Of a DNA stretch of 53,100 bases, positions 1 to 8,079 are shown piece after piece. The notes beneath the pieces are model-generated. The model saw only the letters and a program-made list of their open reading frames with translations, searched no databases and had not been told where the DNA came from. The position numbers and the translations under genes are program-made. Origin of the DNA: Paracidovorax cattleyae (GTDB taxonomy: Bacteria > Pseudomonadota > Gammaproteobacteria > Burkholderiales > Burkholderiaceae_C); assembly GCF_900104515.1 (NCBI RefSeq), contig NZ_FNJL01000024.1, positions 42,142 to 95,241 on the forward strand. The letters are read 5' to 3'. How positions within the stretch are numbered: position 1 is the first letter of the stretch; each line of letters begins with the position of its first letter.

Positions 1-216
1 GGCTGCTCGCGCCTGGCTGAAGCCTGCAAAGCGGACAACGGCAGGTGCTCTGCCCCGGAGCTGCCTCGCTTCCCGAAGTCAAGGCTCTGGCTATGGATGA
101 GTTGTTTCCAATTGCATCAATTTTTCCGCGTTCCCGTAATACTCGAGGGGTGGGCCGTCCTGGGATGCAGGAAGCGGCCCCCTGACAGAACAGACACCAT
201 CCAGCCGAGGAGAACC

Positions 217-1869
217 ATGCGCGCCAACCTTCCCGTCACCACCCAGGAATACCCCTTCCCGCGGGGCGAGACCCTGGTGTCCACCACCGACCTGCAGGGC
301 CGCATCCTCTACTGCAATCCGATGTTCGTCGAGGTGAGCGGCTACGAGCGCGCCGAACTGCTGGGGCAGCCGCACAACATGATCCGCCACCCGGACATGC
401 CGGAAGAGGCGTTCCGCGACATGTGGGAGACCATCGCCGCGGGGTGGCCATGGTCCGCTGCCGTGAAGAACCGCCGCAAGAACGGAGACTACTACTGGGT
501 CATGGCCAACGTCACGCCGCTGATGGAGGACGGCCGCCCGGTGGGCTACATGTCGGTGCGCACCGAGGCCTCGCGCGAGCAGGTCGCGGGCGCAGAAGCG
601 CTCTACGGACACATGCGCGCCGAGAAGCAGGCCGGCTGCATGGTGCATGCGCTGCAGCGCGGCCGCGTCGTGCGAAGGAACCTGTCCGGGCGCATTGCCC
701 AGGCGCTGGATGTCGGCCTGGGCGGCCAGGTGGCCATGGCTTTCGCGGCCGTCTGGCTGGCCGCCTTCCTCGCCGGTCTCGTGGACCGGGTGTCCGGCAT
801 GTCCGCCGCGCTGGCCTGGCTGGCTGCCGCATGCGTGGCGCTGGGCGGGTTCGCATGGGTGCGCCGCGCTGCCGTGCGTCCGCTGGCCGCCATGGTGGGT
901 GCGGCCAACCGCATGGCGGCCGGCGACCTCACGCAGAGCGTGTCCGTGACGCGCACCGGCCTGACCGGCGAGCTGCAGAGGGCGCTCGCGCAGCTCAACG
1001 TGAACCTGCTGTCCATCGTGCGCGATGCCCGCCAGGAGAGCGACAGGATGCGCCTGTCCAGCCGGGAGATCGCGCAGGGCAACCAGGACCTGTCCTCGCG
1101 CACCGAGAGCCAGGCGAGCAACCTGCAGCAGACGGCCGCCTCGATGGAGGAGATCACCGGCACCGTCAAGCAGACCGCAGACTCCGCACGCCAGGCCAGC
1201 GAACTCGCCCAGCAGGCCACGGGCGTGGCCGAGCGCACCAGCGGCGCGGTCGACGAGGTGGCCGCGACCATGCGGGAGATCCAGACCTCGTCCGGCCGCA
1301 TCGGCGAGATCACCGGGCTGATCGACTCCATCGCTTTCCAGACCAACATCCTCGCGCTGAACGCGGCCGTGGAGGCGGCGCGCGCGGGCGAGCACGGCCG
1401 CGGCTTCGCCGTGGTGGCCGCGGAGGTGCGCAGCCTGTCGCAGCGCACCCAGTCCGCCGCCAAGGAAATCCGCCAGCTGATCGAGGAATCCGCGGCGCGG
1501 GTGGGCGAGGGCCATGCGTGTACCGACGGTGCCCGTCGGACCATGCAGGAATCGCTCGAACTGGTGCGCCGCGTCGGCGTGTTCATCGGGGAGATCCACA
1601 GCGCCTCGAACGAGCAACTTTCGGGCATCTCGCAGGTGAATGCGGCCGTGGCCCAGCTGGATACCATCACCCAGCAGAACGCGGCGCTGGTCGAGGAGAG
1701 CGCCGCCCTGGCCATCGAACTGGAGCGCCAGGCCCAGACCGTGTCGGAGTCGGTGCAGGTGTTCCGCCTGGACCGGGGGCCCCGCGCCGCCGCGCCCGAT
1801 GCCGTGGCGCTGCGCAAGGCGGCCAAGGCCGGCAGGACCGGTGCCGCCGCGCTGCCCGCGCCGCATTGA
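217..1869 (+). CDS. Aer-like PAS-domain methyl-accepting chemotaxis protein
   Basis: Membrane chemoreceptor that probably senses redox or energy state through a cytoplasmic PAS domain and signals to CheA/CheW. The 550-residue product has a PAS domain at about residues 20–120 ([20 protein letters not shown] region), two closely spaced hydrophobic segments around 175–225 with no periplasmic domain (the Aer layout), a HAMP-like linker, then a long MCP signalling domain. The hairpin tip is clear near residues 370–400 ([20 protein letters not shown]). There is no C-terminal CheR-docking pentapeptide. I chose the ATG at 217 because GAGGAGA lies just upstream; the frame is open to 97, but that extension has no domain content. 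A terminator-like hairpin follows the gene. Confidence 0.93.
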   Translation: MRANLPVTTQEYPFPRGETLVSTTDLQGRILYCNPMFVEVSGYERAELLGQPHNMIRHPDMPEEAFRDMWETIAAGWPWSAAVKNRRKNGDYYWVMANVTPLMEDGRPVGYMSVRTEASREQVAGAEALYGHMRAEKQAGCMVHALQRGRVVRRNLSGRIAQALDVGLGGQVAMAFAAVWLAAFLAGLVDRVSGMSAALAWLAAACVALGGFAWVRRAAVRPLAAMVGAANRMAAGDLTQSVSVTRTGLTGELQRALAQLNVNLLSIVRDARQESDRMRLSSREIAQGNQDLSSRTESQASNLQQTAASMEEITGTVKQTADSARQASELAQQATGVAERTSGAVDEVAATMREIQTSSGRIGEITGLIDSIAFQTNILALNAAVEAARAGEHGRGFAVVAAEVRSLSQRTQSAAKEIRQLIEESAARVGEGHACTDGARRTMQESLELVRRVGVFIGEIHSASNEQLSGISQVNAAVAQLDTITQQNAALVEESAALAIELERQAQTVSESVQVFRLDRGPRAAAPDAVALRKAAKAGRTGAAALPAPH

Positions 1870-1872
1870 CGC

Positions 1873-1893
1873 CCGCTGTGGCAGCGGCTTTTT
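1873..1893 (+). terminator. Rho-independent terminator of the chemoreceptor gene
   Basis: A 6-bp stem CCGCTG/CAGCGG with a TGG loop starts four bases after the chemoreceptor stop and is followed by C and five T. This is an intrinsic terminator reading on the plus strand. Confidence 0.7.
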
Positions 1894-2014
1894 GCAACCT
1901 TGTGTATACCCCGCCCGGCCACGGCCGGGCGTCGCCCCGTTGCGGACCGCGCGGCTTGCATGGACACTGGCGCCAGGCCAGATGCCGTTCACCATCCAGC
2001 ACCGGGAGGCTTCC

Positions 2015-2464
2015 ATGACCGCCGTCGCAGACATCCTCAGATCCAAGGCCCGCCAGGAGGTCTTCACCATCGCGCCGTCCGACTCCATGCTCGACGCGCT
2101 GCGCCTGATGGCCGACAAGGGCATCGGTGCGCTGCTCGTGGTGGACGGCGGGCGCATCGCCGGCATCGTCACCGAGCGGGACTACGCGCGCAAGGTGGCG
2201 CTGCTGGGCCGCACTTCGGGCGACACCCGCGTGGCGGACGTGATGACCCGCGCAGTGCGCTTCGTGCGGCCCGTGCAGACCAGCGGCCAGTGCCTGGCGC
2301 TCATGAGCGAGAACCGCCTGCGGCACCTGCCCGTGGTGGAGGAAGATGGCACGCTCGTGGGCCTCATCTCGATCGGCGACCTCGTGAAGGACGTGATTTC
2401 CGAGCAGCAGTTCATCATCGAGCAGATGGAGCAGTACATCACCGGGGGCGGCCGGCCCGCATAG
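2015..2464 (+). CDS. CBS-domain pair protein
   Basis: Small cytoplasmic protein of 149 residues made almost entirely of two CBS repeats (about 10–60 and 75–130). These contain the typical DALRLMADKGIGALLVVD, GIVTERDYARK and RHLPVVEEDGTLVGLISIGD segments. CBS pairs (Bateman modules) bind adenosine nucleotides and usually act as energy sensors; the target of a stand-alone pair cannot be told from sequence. The ATG at 2015 is preceded by GGGAGG at a suitable distance. It stands alone, facing the convergent monooxygenase gene downstream. Confidence 0.9.
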   Translation: MTAVADILRSKARQEVFTIAPSDSMLDALRLMADKGIGALLVVDGGRIAGIVTERDYARKVALLGRTSGDTRVADVMTRAVRFVRPVQTSGQCLALMSENRLRHLPVVEEDGTLVGLISIGDLVKDVISEQQFIIEQMEQYITGGGRPA

Positions 2465-2503
2465 GCGCCTCGCCGGCGGCGCCCCGGAATACTGTGCTCC
2501 GCG

Positions 2504-3499
2504 TCAACGCGCAAGCGAGGTTCGCTGCTGGCCGAAGTGTCTTCCAAGTGCGGGAATGACCTGCAGGCCATAGAGCCGGTATGACGTCAGCAGGGCATTC
2601 CTGTCCAGGGTATTGCCCGTGAAGAAGCCCACCATGTGGCCAGCCCCCGTGCGGCGTGCCTGCTCGATGATCTGCTCCACGACATCGGCCGGCGACCCGG
2701 CGATGGTGTCCTGCTCCAGGATGGAGGGAATGCGCTGGCGCGCGATGTCGGCTTGTTCCAGCGCCTCGGCCCGGCCCGGTGCCACGAAAATGCACCGTCT
2801 TATCGCGAGCCGGGAAGACACTTCGTCTTCGGACCCGGCATGGATGGCGTTGCGGTATTCATCGAAGAGTGCGCAGACCTCGTCCACGGAGAGGAAGCCC
2901 GTACAGACCTTGTGTCCCTCGCGGGCGGCTTCCTGCGTGGCCCTGGCGCTGCGCACCGTCGCCCAGACCGGCGGGAAGGGCCTTTGCAGCGGCGAGGGAA
3001 GAGCGTGCAGGTTCCTCATCGTCCAGTAAGTGCCTGCGTGGTCCAGCGGGGCCGTGTCCATCGCTTTCCGGATGATCTGCCGGGCCTCATCGAACATCGG
3101 TTGCAGATGCTCCCGATCCATGCCCAGGGCAACCGCCTCGTCGGGATTGGATCCGCGTGCCAGGCCGACCTCCAGCCGTCCCCCGCTCAGGTGGTCGAGT
3201 ACGCCGATCTCCTCCAGGACACGCCACGGCTGGCTGAGCGGAAGCACCCATCCCAGGATGCCGATCCTCAACCGCTTCGTCAGTGCCGCGGCCGCGGCTG
3301 CGACCAGGGCGGGCGCCGGAGAAACCCGTGCGCCGCCGAAATGGTGTTCGCTGAAGAAGATGCCTTCGTACCCGAGGGCTTCCGCATCGATCCAGCTCTT
3401 TCTTCGCCAGGCGAGTTCCGCCTGATAGTTGGCCGGGTCGAAAGCGGCAGGGTTTTCGTCAGTGGAAACGTTGAATTGTTCGAAGATCCAGGATTTCAT
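2504..3499 (-). CDS. LLM-class flavin-dependent oxidoreductase (luciferase-like monooxygenase)
   Basis: 331-residue protein of the bacterial luciferase-like superfamily, which uses FMNH2 or F420 for monooxygenation. Recognisable segments are the N-terminal EALGYEGIFFSEHHF strand-helix, the DHLSGGRLEVGLARGSNPDE phosphate-binding loop, and the C-terminal GSPADVVEQI motif. It lies 60 bp downstream of the carboxyltransferase gene on the same strand, so the two probably form an operon. The region is visibly more A/T-rich than the flanking chemoreceptor and trehalase genes. The substrate is unknown. The partner gene hints at a CoA- or acyl-linked substrate, but that is inference. Confidence 0.88.
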   Translation of the reverse strand: MKSWIFEQFNVSTDENPAAFDPANYQAELAWRRKSWIDAEALGYEGIFFSEHHFGGARVSPAPALVAAAAAALTKRLRIGILGWVLPLSQPWRVLEEIGVLDHLSGGRLEVGLARGSNPDEAVALGMDREHLQPMFDEARQIIRKAMDTAPLDHAGTYWTMRNLHALPSPLQRPFPPVWATVRSARATQEAAREGHKVCTGFLSVDEVCALFDEYRNAIHAGSEDEVSSRLAIRRCIFVAPGRAEALEQADIARQRIPSILEQDTIAGSPADVVEQIIEQARRTGAGHMVGFFTGNTLDRNALLTSYRLYGLQVIPALGRHFGQQRTSLAR

Positions 3500-3559
3500 C
3501 GTTGCAGGGTTTTCACTTCTTAAGGGAGATTCATGGGGCGCCGGGTGGGTGGCTGCCGG

Positions 3560-5026
3560 TCATGCACGCTTGCGCAATGGAGCGGAGACCCTGGAAACGC
3601 CGATGGGCCCGGGACGCGGGACAGATTTCCTGGCGGGGGCCGCGGGCTGTCCAGATGAGGCCTCTGCCGCGAGAAATGGGGCGAGATGGTGCAGTATTCT
3701 TTCCCGCGTGTCTGCAGGGTCGATCACTTCCGTGACGAGGCCTTTATCGGCCAGCCGGGCCGGTGCCGAGATCTCTTGGCGGAGCAGTTCCACCACCTGC
3801 CGCGTTTCAGGTGGAGCGTTTTCCAATATCGCTTCCATCGTTTTGACGCCAAAAACCCCAATGCCGGCGTGCGGATAGGCGAGGATCGCCACAGGGTCGA
3901 AGCCGGGCCCCTGCATGGCGTACAGTCCGCCGGTATAGGCTTTTCGCACGACGATGAGGATTTTGGGGACGGTGCTTCGGACATGGGCCGAAAACAATTC
4001 GGCCGCCGCGGAGAATATGCCGCTGCGCTCAGCTTCTCTGCCTATCATGAAGCCCGGCACATCCGCGAAGAAAACAATGGGAATGCGGAGCTTGTCCGCA
4101 ATGCGGATGGCGCGGACCATTTTCCTGGCCGACGGTCCCTGGATGGCGCCCGACTGGTACCTGGGATTGTTGGCGATCAGCGCAATGGGATGTTTCCCCA
4201 GGGTCGCGAAACCGGTCAGGACTTCGGGTGCGTGGCGGGGGCTGATTTCCAGCAGGCTGCCTGCATCTGCGACCGCCTCGACCAGGTGGTGCGCGTCGTA
4301 GGGCCTGCCAGGGTCGCGAGGGATCAGACTGCCAATGTGCAGTGGTCTCGGCCCGGGACTCCTCGCGAGGCTGCGGGGTGCCTGCCGGCTGCCCAGGCTT
4401 ATCAGCTTCCGCGTGCAGGCGAACAGCGTCTGCTCGTCATCGAAAACCAGCTGCACCGAACCGGCTTCGCTGTGCACTTGCGCGCCCCCCAGCGACTGCA
4501 GGTCGCATTCCTGTCCCAGCATGGCCCGGACCATGTCGGGACGGCCCATGCACAGGGCACCTTTGCGGGTCATCAGCACGACGTCGGCCAGCATGAGCGG
4601 CAACGCGAGGGGACCGGATGTCGGTCCCAGGATGGCGGAGACCATGAGATGGTGTTCTGCGAACCTTGCCAGGCAGGCACTGACACGTCCCATGCCGGAA
4701 GGCGACAGCAGCAGGGTAGAAAGATCTGCCGTGATCACGCGGGTGGTATCGAATCCGCCGTCCGGATCGCCCAGCTGATCCTGCACATAGAGCAGGGACG
4801 CTTCTGCCTGCGCCGCCTGCTTGATCGTGTGGGTGATATGCAGCGGGGTGTTCCGCTGCAGTCGATCTTCGAATTCGCAATCACGTCCCCGGTTCATTAT
4901 CAGGAAAACGGTGCGTGAATCGATGAGGCCTTTGCCGCAGATGAAATGGCTTTCGATGGAAGGTTCCGTCTCTGTGAATGTTCCGGCATCGAAAATCAAT
5001 CCTGTCCTGGTTGCGGCAATCGACAA
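3560..5026 (-). CDS. Acyl-CoA carboxylase carboxyltransferase-family protein
   Basis: 488-residue member of the biotin-dependent carboxyltransferase (crotonase-fold) family, like the beta subunits of propionyl- or methylcrotonyl-CoA carboxylase. The N-half carries LGGAQVHSEAGSV. The C-half carries GPSARKMVRAIRIADKLRIP, then FFADVPGFMIGREAERSGI, VPKILIVVRKAYTGGLYAM and PHAGIGVFGV, all hallmark carboxyltransferase segments. No biotin carboxylase or biotin carrier gene is nearby, so it either borrows these or acts as a biotin-independent (de)carboxylase. The start is a TTG at 5026 with a strong GAGGAG six bases upstream. The tail after about residue 455 is low-complexity Pro/Arg-rich. Probably co-transcribed with the downstream monooxygenase. 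Confidence 0.85.
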   Translation of the reverse strand: MSIAATRTGLIFDAGTFTETEPSIESHFICGKGLIDSRTVFLIMNRGRDCEFEDRLQRNTPLHITHTIKQAAQAEASLLYVQDQLGDPDGGFDTTRVITADLSTLLLSPSGMGRVSACLARFAEHHLMVSAILGPTSGPLALPLMLADVVLMTRKGALCMGRPDMVRAMLGQECDLQSLGGAQVHSEAGSVQLVFDDEQTLFACTRKLISLGSRQAPRSLARSPGPRPLHIGSLIPRDPGRPYDAHHLVEAVADAGSLLEISPRHAPEVLTGFATLGKHPIALIANNPRYQSGAIQGPSARKMVRAIRIADKLRIPIVFFADVPGFMIGREAERSGIFSAAAELFSAHVRSTVPKILIVVRKAYTGGLYAMQGPGFDPVAILAYPHAGIGVFGVKTMEAILENAPPETRQVVELLRQEISAPARLADKGLVTEVIDPADTRERILHHLAPFLAAEASSGQPAAPARKSVPRPGPIGVSRVSAPLRKRA

Positions 5027-5039
5027 GGGTTTCTCCTCG

Positions 5040-5125
5040 TATTTGTGCGGTATTGTTGGGTAAATAATTCTTGATGATTTCGATTTGAAAAAAATTTAAT
5101 TTCTGCAGAGATTAATTATTTTGTA
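5040..5125 (-). promoter_or_regulatory. A/T-rich promoter region of the carboxyltransferase–monooxygenase pair
   Basis: This stretch between the divergent carboxyltransferase and trehalase genes is rich in A and T runs, in strong contrast to the surroundings. It directly precedes the GAGGAG–TTG start of the minus-strand gene. It is the natural place for that operon's promoter, but I cannot pick a single -35/-10 pair with confidence. Confidence 0.4.
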
Positions 5126-5281
5126 TGCGGATGCGAAGTCACGGCGCTGCGTCCGACGTGCTGCCCGGGCATTTCCGACAGGGAATGGGCGGGATGCGGT
5201 GCTCCAATGCCAGAACTCGGCCGTGGCCCATCTGCTGTCGCGATGACCGAAGGCTTTATCCACCCGCCCCTGACCCGCCGC

Positions 5282-6982
5282 ATGTCCGCCTTGCCCTCAA
5301 ACACCTCCACACCAGAGCCCCGCGCTCACCATGCGGCGGCGCCCATCGAGGGCGCCGGCCCCATCGACGCCACGCCGGCCGCCCGTGCCGCCGCGGCCCG
5401 CAGCGTTCCGCCACCGGACACGCGCTCCCCTGCCGACCGCTACGAAGAGCTGTTCGTGGAAGTGCAGCGCCAGCGCGTGTTCGAGGATTCCAAGACCTTC
5501 GTGGACTGCGCGCCCCGCGTGCCGCCCGAAGACATCCTGGCCGCCTACCGTGCCGAGCGCGGCAGCCCCGGCTTCGACCTGGCCGGTTTCGTGCACCGCC
5601 ACTTCGCCCCGCCGCGCAGCGGCTGCGAGCGCTCCACCGCGCCGCCGGGCCTGCCGCTGGCGGCGCACATCGACGCGCTGTGGGACGAACTGGCGCGGCA
5701 CCCCTCCCACCATCCCCGGCGCGGGTCCCTGCTGGAACTTCCCCATGCCTACGTCGTGCCCGGCGGCCGCTTCGTGGAGATGTACTACTGGGATTCGTAC
5801 TTCACCATGCTGGGCCTGGTGCCCAGCGGGCGCCCGCGGCTGCTGCATGCGATGACGGACAACTTCGCCTACCTCATCGACACCTACGGCCACGTGCCCA
5901 ACGGCACGCGCACCTACTACCTGAGCCGCTCGCAGCCGCCGGTGTTCGCGCTGATGGCCGACCTGTGCGAATCCACGCGCGGGCAGGGCGCGCGCCGCTA
6001 CCTGCCGCAGATGCTGCGTGAATACGCTTTCTGGATGGACGGCGCCGACGGGCTGGAGCCGGGCAGTGTCCACCGGCGCGCGGTGGCCCTGCCCGACGGC
6101 AGCGTGCTCAACCGCTACTGGGACGACCGCGACACGCCGCGGGAAGAATCCTGGCGCGAGGACATGGAGACCGCCGCCGCCTGCACCCGTCCGGCGAACG
6201 AGGTGTTCCGCAACCTGCGCGCGGCGGCGGAATCGGGCTGGGATTTCAGCTCGCGCTGGCTGGACGACCTGGACGCCGCCGCCACGCGCACCGCCTGCCT
6301 GGCGGGCATCTGCACCACGCGCATCCTGCCCGTGGACCTGAACGCGCTGCTGCATGCGAGCGAGACGATGATCGCCCGCCTGAGCCGCGAGGCGGGCGAC
6401 ACCGCCACCGCGAGCGAGTTCGACGGCCGCGCCGCGCGCCGTGCGGACGCGATGACCCGCTTCTTCTGGAACGACGAGGCCGGGGCCTTCCTGGACTACG
6501 ACTGGGAGAAGCGCCTGCACCGGCCCGCCCTCACGGCCGCGACGGTGGTGCCTCTCTTCACGGGCACGGCCACGCTGGAGCAGGCGCACGCACTCGCTGC
6601 GACCGTGCGGCGGCGCCTGCTGGTGCGCGGCGGCCTCGCCACCACGGAAATCGCGAGCGGTGAGCAGTGGGACCGGCCCAACGGCTGGGCGCCGATGCAA
6701 TGGATGGGCGCCGAGGGATTCGCGCGCTATGGCGACCGGGACGAAGGCTGCCGCCAGCTGGCCAGCGACATCCGCGAGCGCTGGCTCGCCACCGTGCGCC
6801 ACGTGTACGACCAGGAAGGCCGGCTGGTGGAGAAATACGCGCTGTGCGAGAGCGACTGCGATGCGTCCGCGGGTGGCGACGGCGGCGAATACCCTCTGCA
6901 GGACGGCTTCGGCTGGACGAACGGCGTGGTGCGGGGCTGGCTGGATGATCCGGCGTGGAAGGGGCCAACCGCCGAGACCTGA
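5282..6982 (+). CDS. treF: Alpha,alpha-trehalase (GH37), cytoplasmic TreF-like
   Basis: Hydrolyses trehalose to two glucose molecules. Both GH37 signatures are present: PGGRFVEMYYWDSYF near residue 160 and QWDRPNGWAPMQW near residue 461. Also present are the ESGWDFSSRW segment with the catalytic acid (about residue 318) and the C-terminal glycine-rich GGEYPLQDGFGWTNG. From the ATG at 5282 the product is 566 residues; an in-frame ATG at 5207 would add 25. Neither start gives a signal peptide, so a cytoplasmic TreF-type enzyme is more likely than periplasmic TreA. The N-terminal 40 residues are Ala/Pro-rich and unconserved-looking. Confidence 0.92.
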   Translation: MSALPSNTSTPEPRAHHAAAPIEGAGPIDATPAARAAAARSVPPPDTRSPADRYEELFVEVQRQRVFEDSKTFVDCAPRVPPEDILAAYRAERGSPGFDLAGFVHRHFAPPRSGCERSTAPPGLPLAAHIDALWDELARHPSHHPRRGSLLELPHAYVVPGGRFVEMYYWDSYFTMLGLVPSGRPRLLHAMTDNFAYLIDTYGHVPNGTRTYYLSRSQPPVFALMADLCESTRGQGARRYLPQMLREYAFWMDGADGLEPGSVHRRAVALPDGSVLNRYWDDRDTPREESWREDMETAAACTRPANEVFRNLRAAAESGWDFSSRWLDDLDAAATRTACLAGICTTRILPVDLNALLHASETMIARLSREAGDTATASEFDGRAARRADAMTRFFWNDEAGAFLDYDWEKRLHRPALTAATVVPLFTGTATLEQAHALAATVRRRLLVRGGLATTEIASGEQWDRPNGWAPMQWMGAEGFARYGDRDEGCRQLASDIRERWLATVRHVYDQEGRLVEKYALCESDCDASAGGDGGEYPLQDGFGWTNGVVRGWLDDPAWKGPTAET

Positions 6983-7103
6983 GCCCACGGTTGAAAATAC
7001 CCATCTTCGAGGAGATGTCAGAGTCGCACGGTCCAGAGGGTAGTCCTGCCATGTGGCTGACGGAGCAGACCTTGGGGTGCGCGTCTACTGCTCGTAGCCG
7101 CTG

Positions 7104-7786
7104 CTAGAGCTTCTGTCTGAGATCTGCGGGGTTCACCATTCTCGAGTGCTTTTCGCTTTGCTCGACATGGAGCACGATCCTGAGGGATCGGCATTCAAGT
7201 AATTGCTGGCTCGGCGCGTTTTCACCCGTGTCCTGGGCGTTCAGGCGGGCGGGCAGCATGGAAGCGAGAGTATGCAGAACCTTGGCCGCGACCGCATCGG
7301 CCAGCTTTCCGTATCCGGGTGCCGGTAGTCCTTCACTTCCACGAAATATGCATGCTTTTCGGGGGAGAGCGCGACGACATCCACCGCTTTCCTGGGAGCG
7401 TTGCCCACGGCGACTTCCGACTTGCTGTTCGTGGCAACGCTGAAGTCGATGTTCAACTCTGCGTCGGAGAAAAGCAGGGAGACATCGCACCGCTCTCGGC
7501 CCTGCCGCCTCCGGGCAAGGCGTCCCAGGCATTCCGGGCGGAACACATTGACGAGCTTGGTGGCAAGAAGGCTTTGCAGCGCAGATTTGGTCGGCGTCTC
7601 TGCAGTTGGTTTCCTGCCCTCGTCATGGCTGGCCGCCATGACGGAATAGGCGGCTTTCGGCAAATGCGTTTTGCCCGCGCCGTTCTCGCCAACGATCACA
7701 TTCAGTTGAGCAGAGAAGTCCGGTTTCACGTCGGAAAACACCGTGAAATTTTTCAGATGCATCTGCTTCAGCATTGTTTTGCTCAC
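7104..7786 (-). pseudogene. Broken chimera: AAA ATPase N-terminus fused to an EVKD-motif protein, frameshifted
   Basis: From the ATG at 7786 the first ~126 residues read as the head of an SMC/RecF-like AAA ATPase (LKNFTVFSDVKPDFSAQLNV, Walker A GENGAGKTH at 34–42), but the protein then stops resembling an ATPase: no ABC signature or Walker B follows. From about residue 131 (near 7396) the sequence becomes KAVDVVALSPEKHAYFVEVK, which looks like a different protein with a nuclease-like E-x-K motif. At 7306–7308 the frame breaks. Adding one T to the TTT run (one A on the minus strand) joins HPDTE to KLADAVAAKVLHTLASMLPA and keeps the frame open to the TAG at 7104. This looks like a two-gene cassette fused by internal deletion and then frameshifted. 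Confidence 0.7.
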
Positions 7787-8000
7787 CTGGCGTTGGGGTG
7801 GACGTAGCGCCTTTTTCTAGTTGAAGAGATGTCGTTCATGCCGATGGTAGCCAGTGCCCGGGCTTTCGATGCGACGTCCCTGCTTTCAGTCGTATCCTCT
7901 CTGGCGCAAGGGCAGGAGTGAGCGGCCGAGGCTCCCTCCGCGGCATATGCAGACATCGTCTGGCCATCGTCGCAGCACTCTGGCGGGCGTCCGGCACCTT

Positions 8001-8023
8001 CGCGGGGCTTTGTCATCCCCGCG
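8001..8023. repeat. 7-bp perfect inverted repeat upstream of the kinase gene
   Basis: CGCGGGG (8001–8007) and CCCCGCG (8017–8023) form a perfect hairpin with a 9-base loop, 57 bp before the kinase start. No T-run follows, so it is not a classical terminator. It may be a leader structure or an operator. The rest of 7787–8079 shows nothing I can assign. Confidence 0.35.
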
Positions 8024-8079
8024 CCATATGGGGATTCCATACTGGATGCATCTTGTTACATGCGTGGATCGCCCCTGCC

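Noticed and set aside
1-216. A gene or RNA at the left edge
   Set aside because: No frame with a ribosome site or recognisable motif, and no tRNA-like fold; only an upstream region for the chemoreceptor is supported.
91-2172. Long open frame of 693 codons on the minus strand
   Set aside because: It is antisense to the chemoreceptor and CBS genes, which have clear domains and ribosome sites. Its translation is Arg/His/Gly-rich without any motif, as expected from G+C-rich codon shadows. The same applies to long antisense frames over 33351–35555, 36976–39978 and 43614–46019.
7104-7532. Separate small gene on the minus strand
   Set aside because: Its first half is a shadow in the wrong frame. 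The conserved-looking part (KLADAVAAKV onward) is the continuation of the upstream frame after a one-base shift.
8001-8023. Intrinsic terminator before the kinase gene
   Set aside because: The hairpin is good but no T run follows on either strand.
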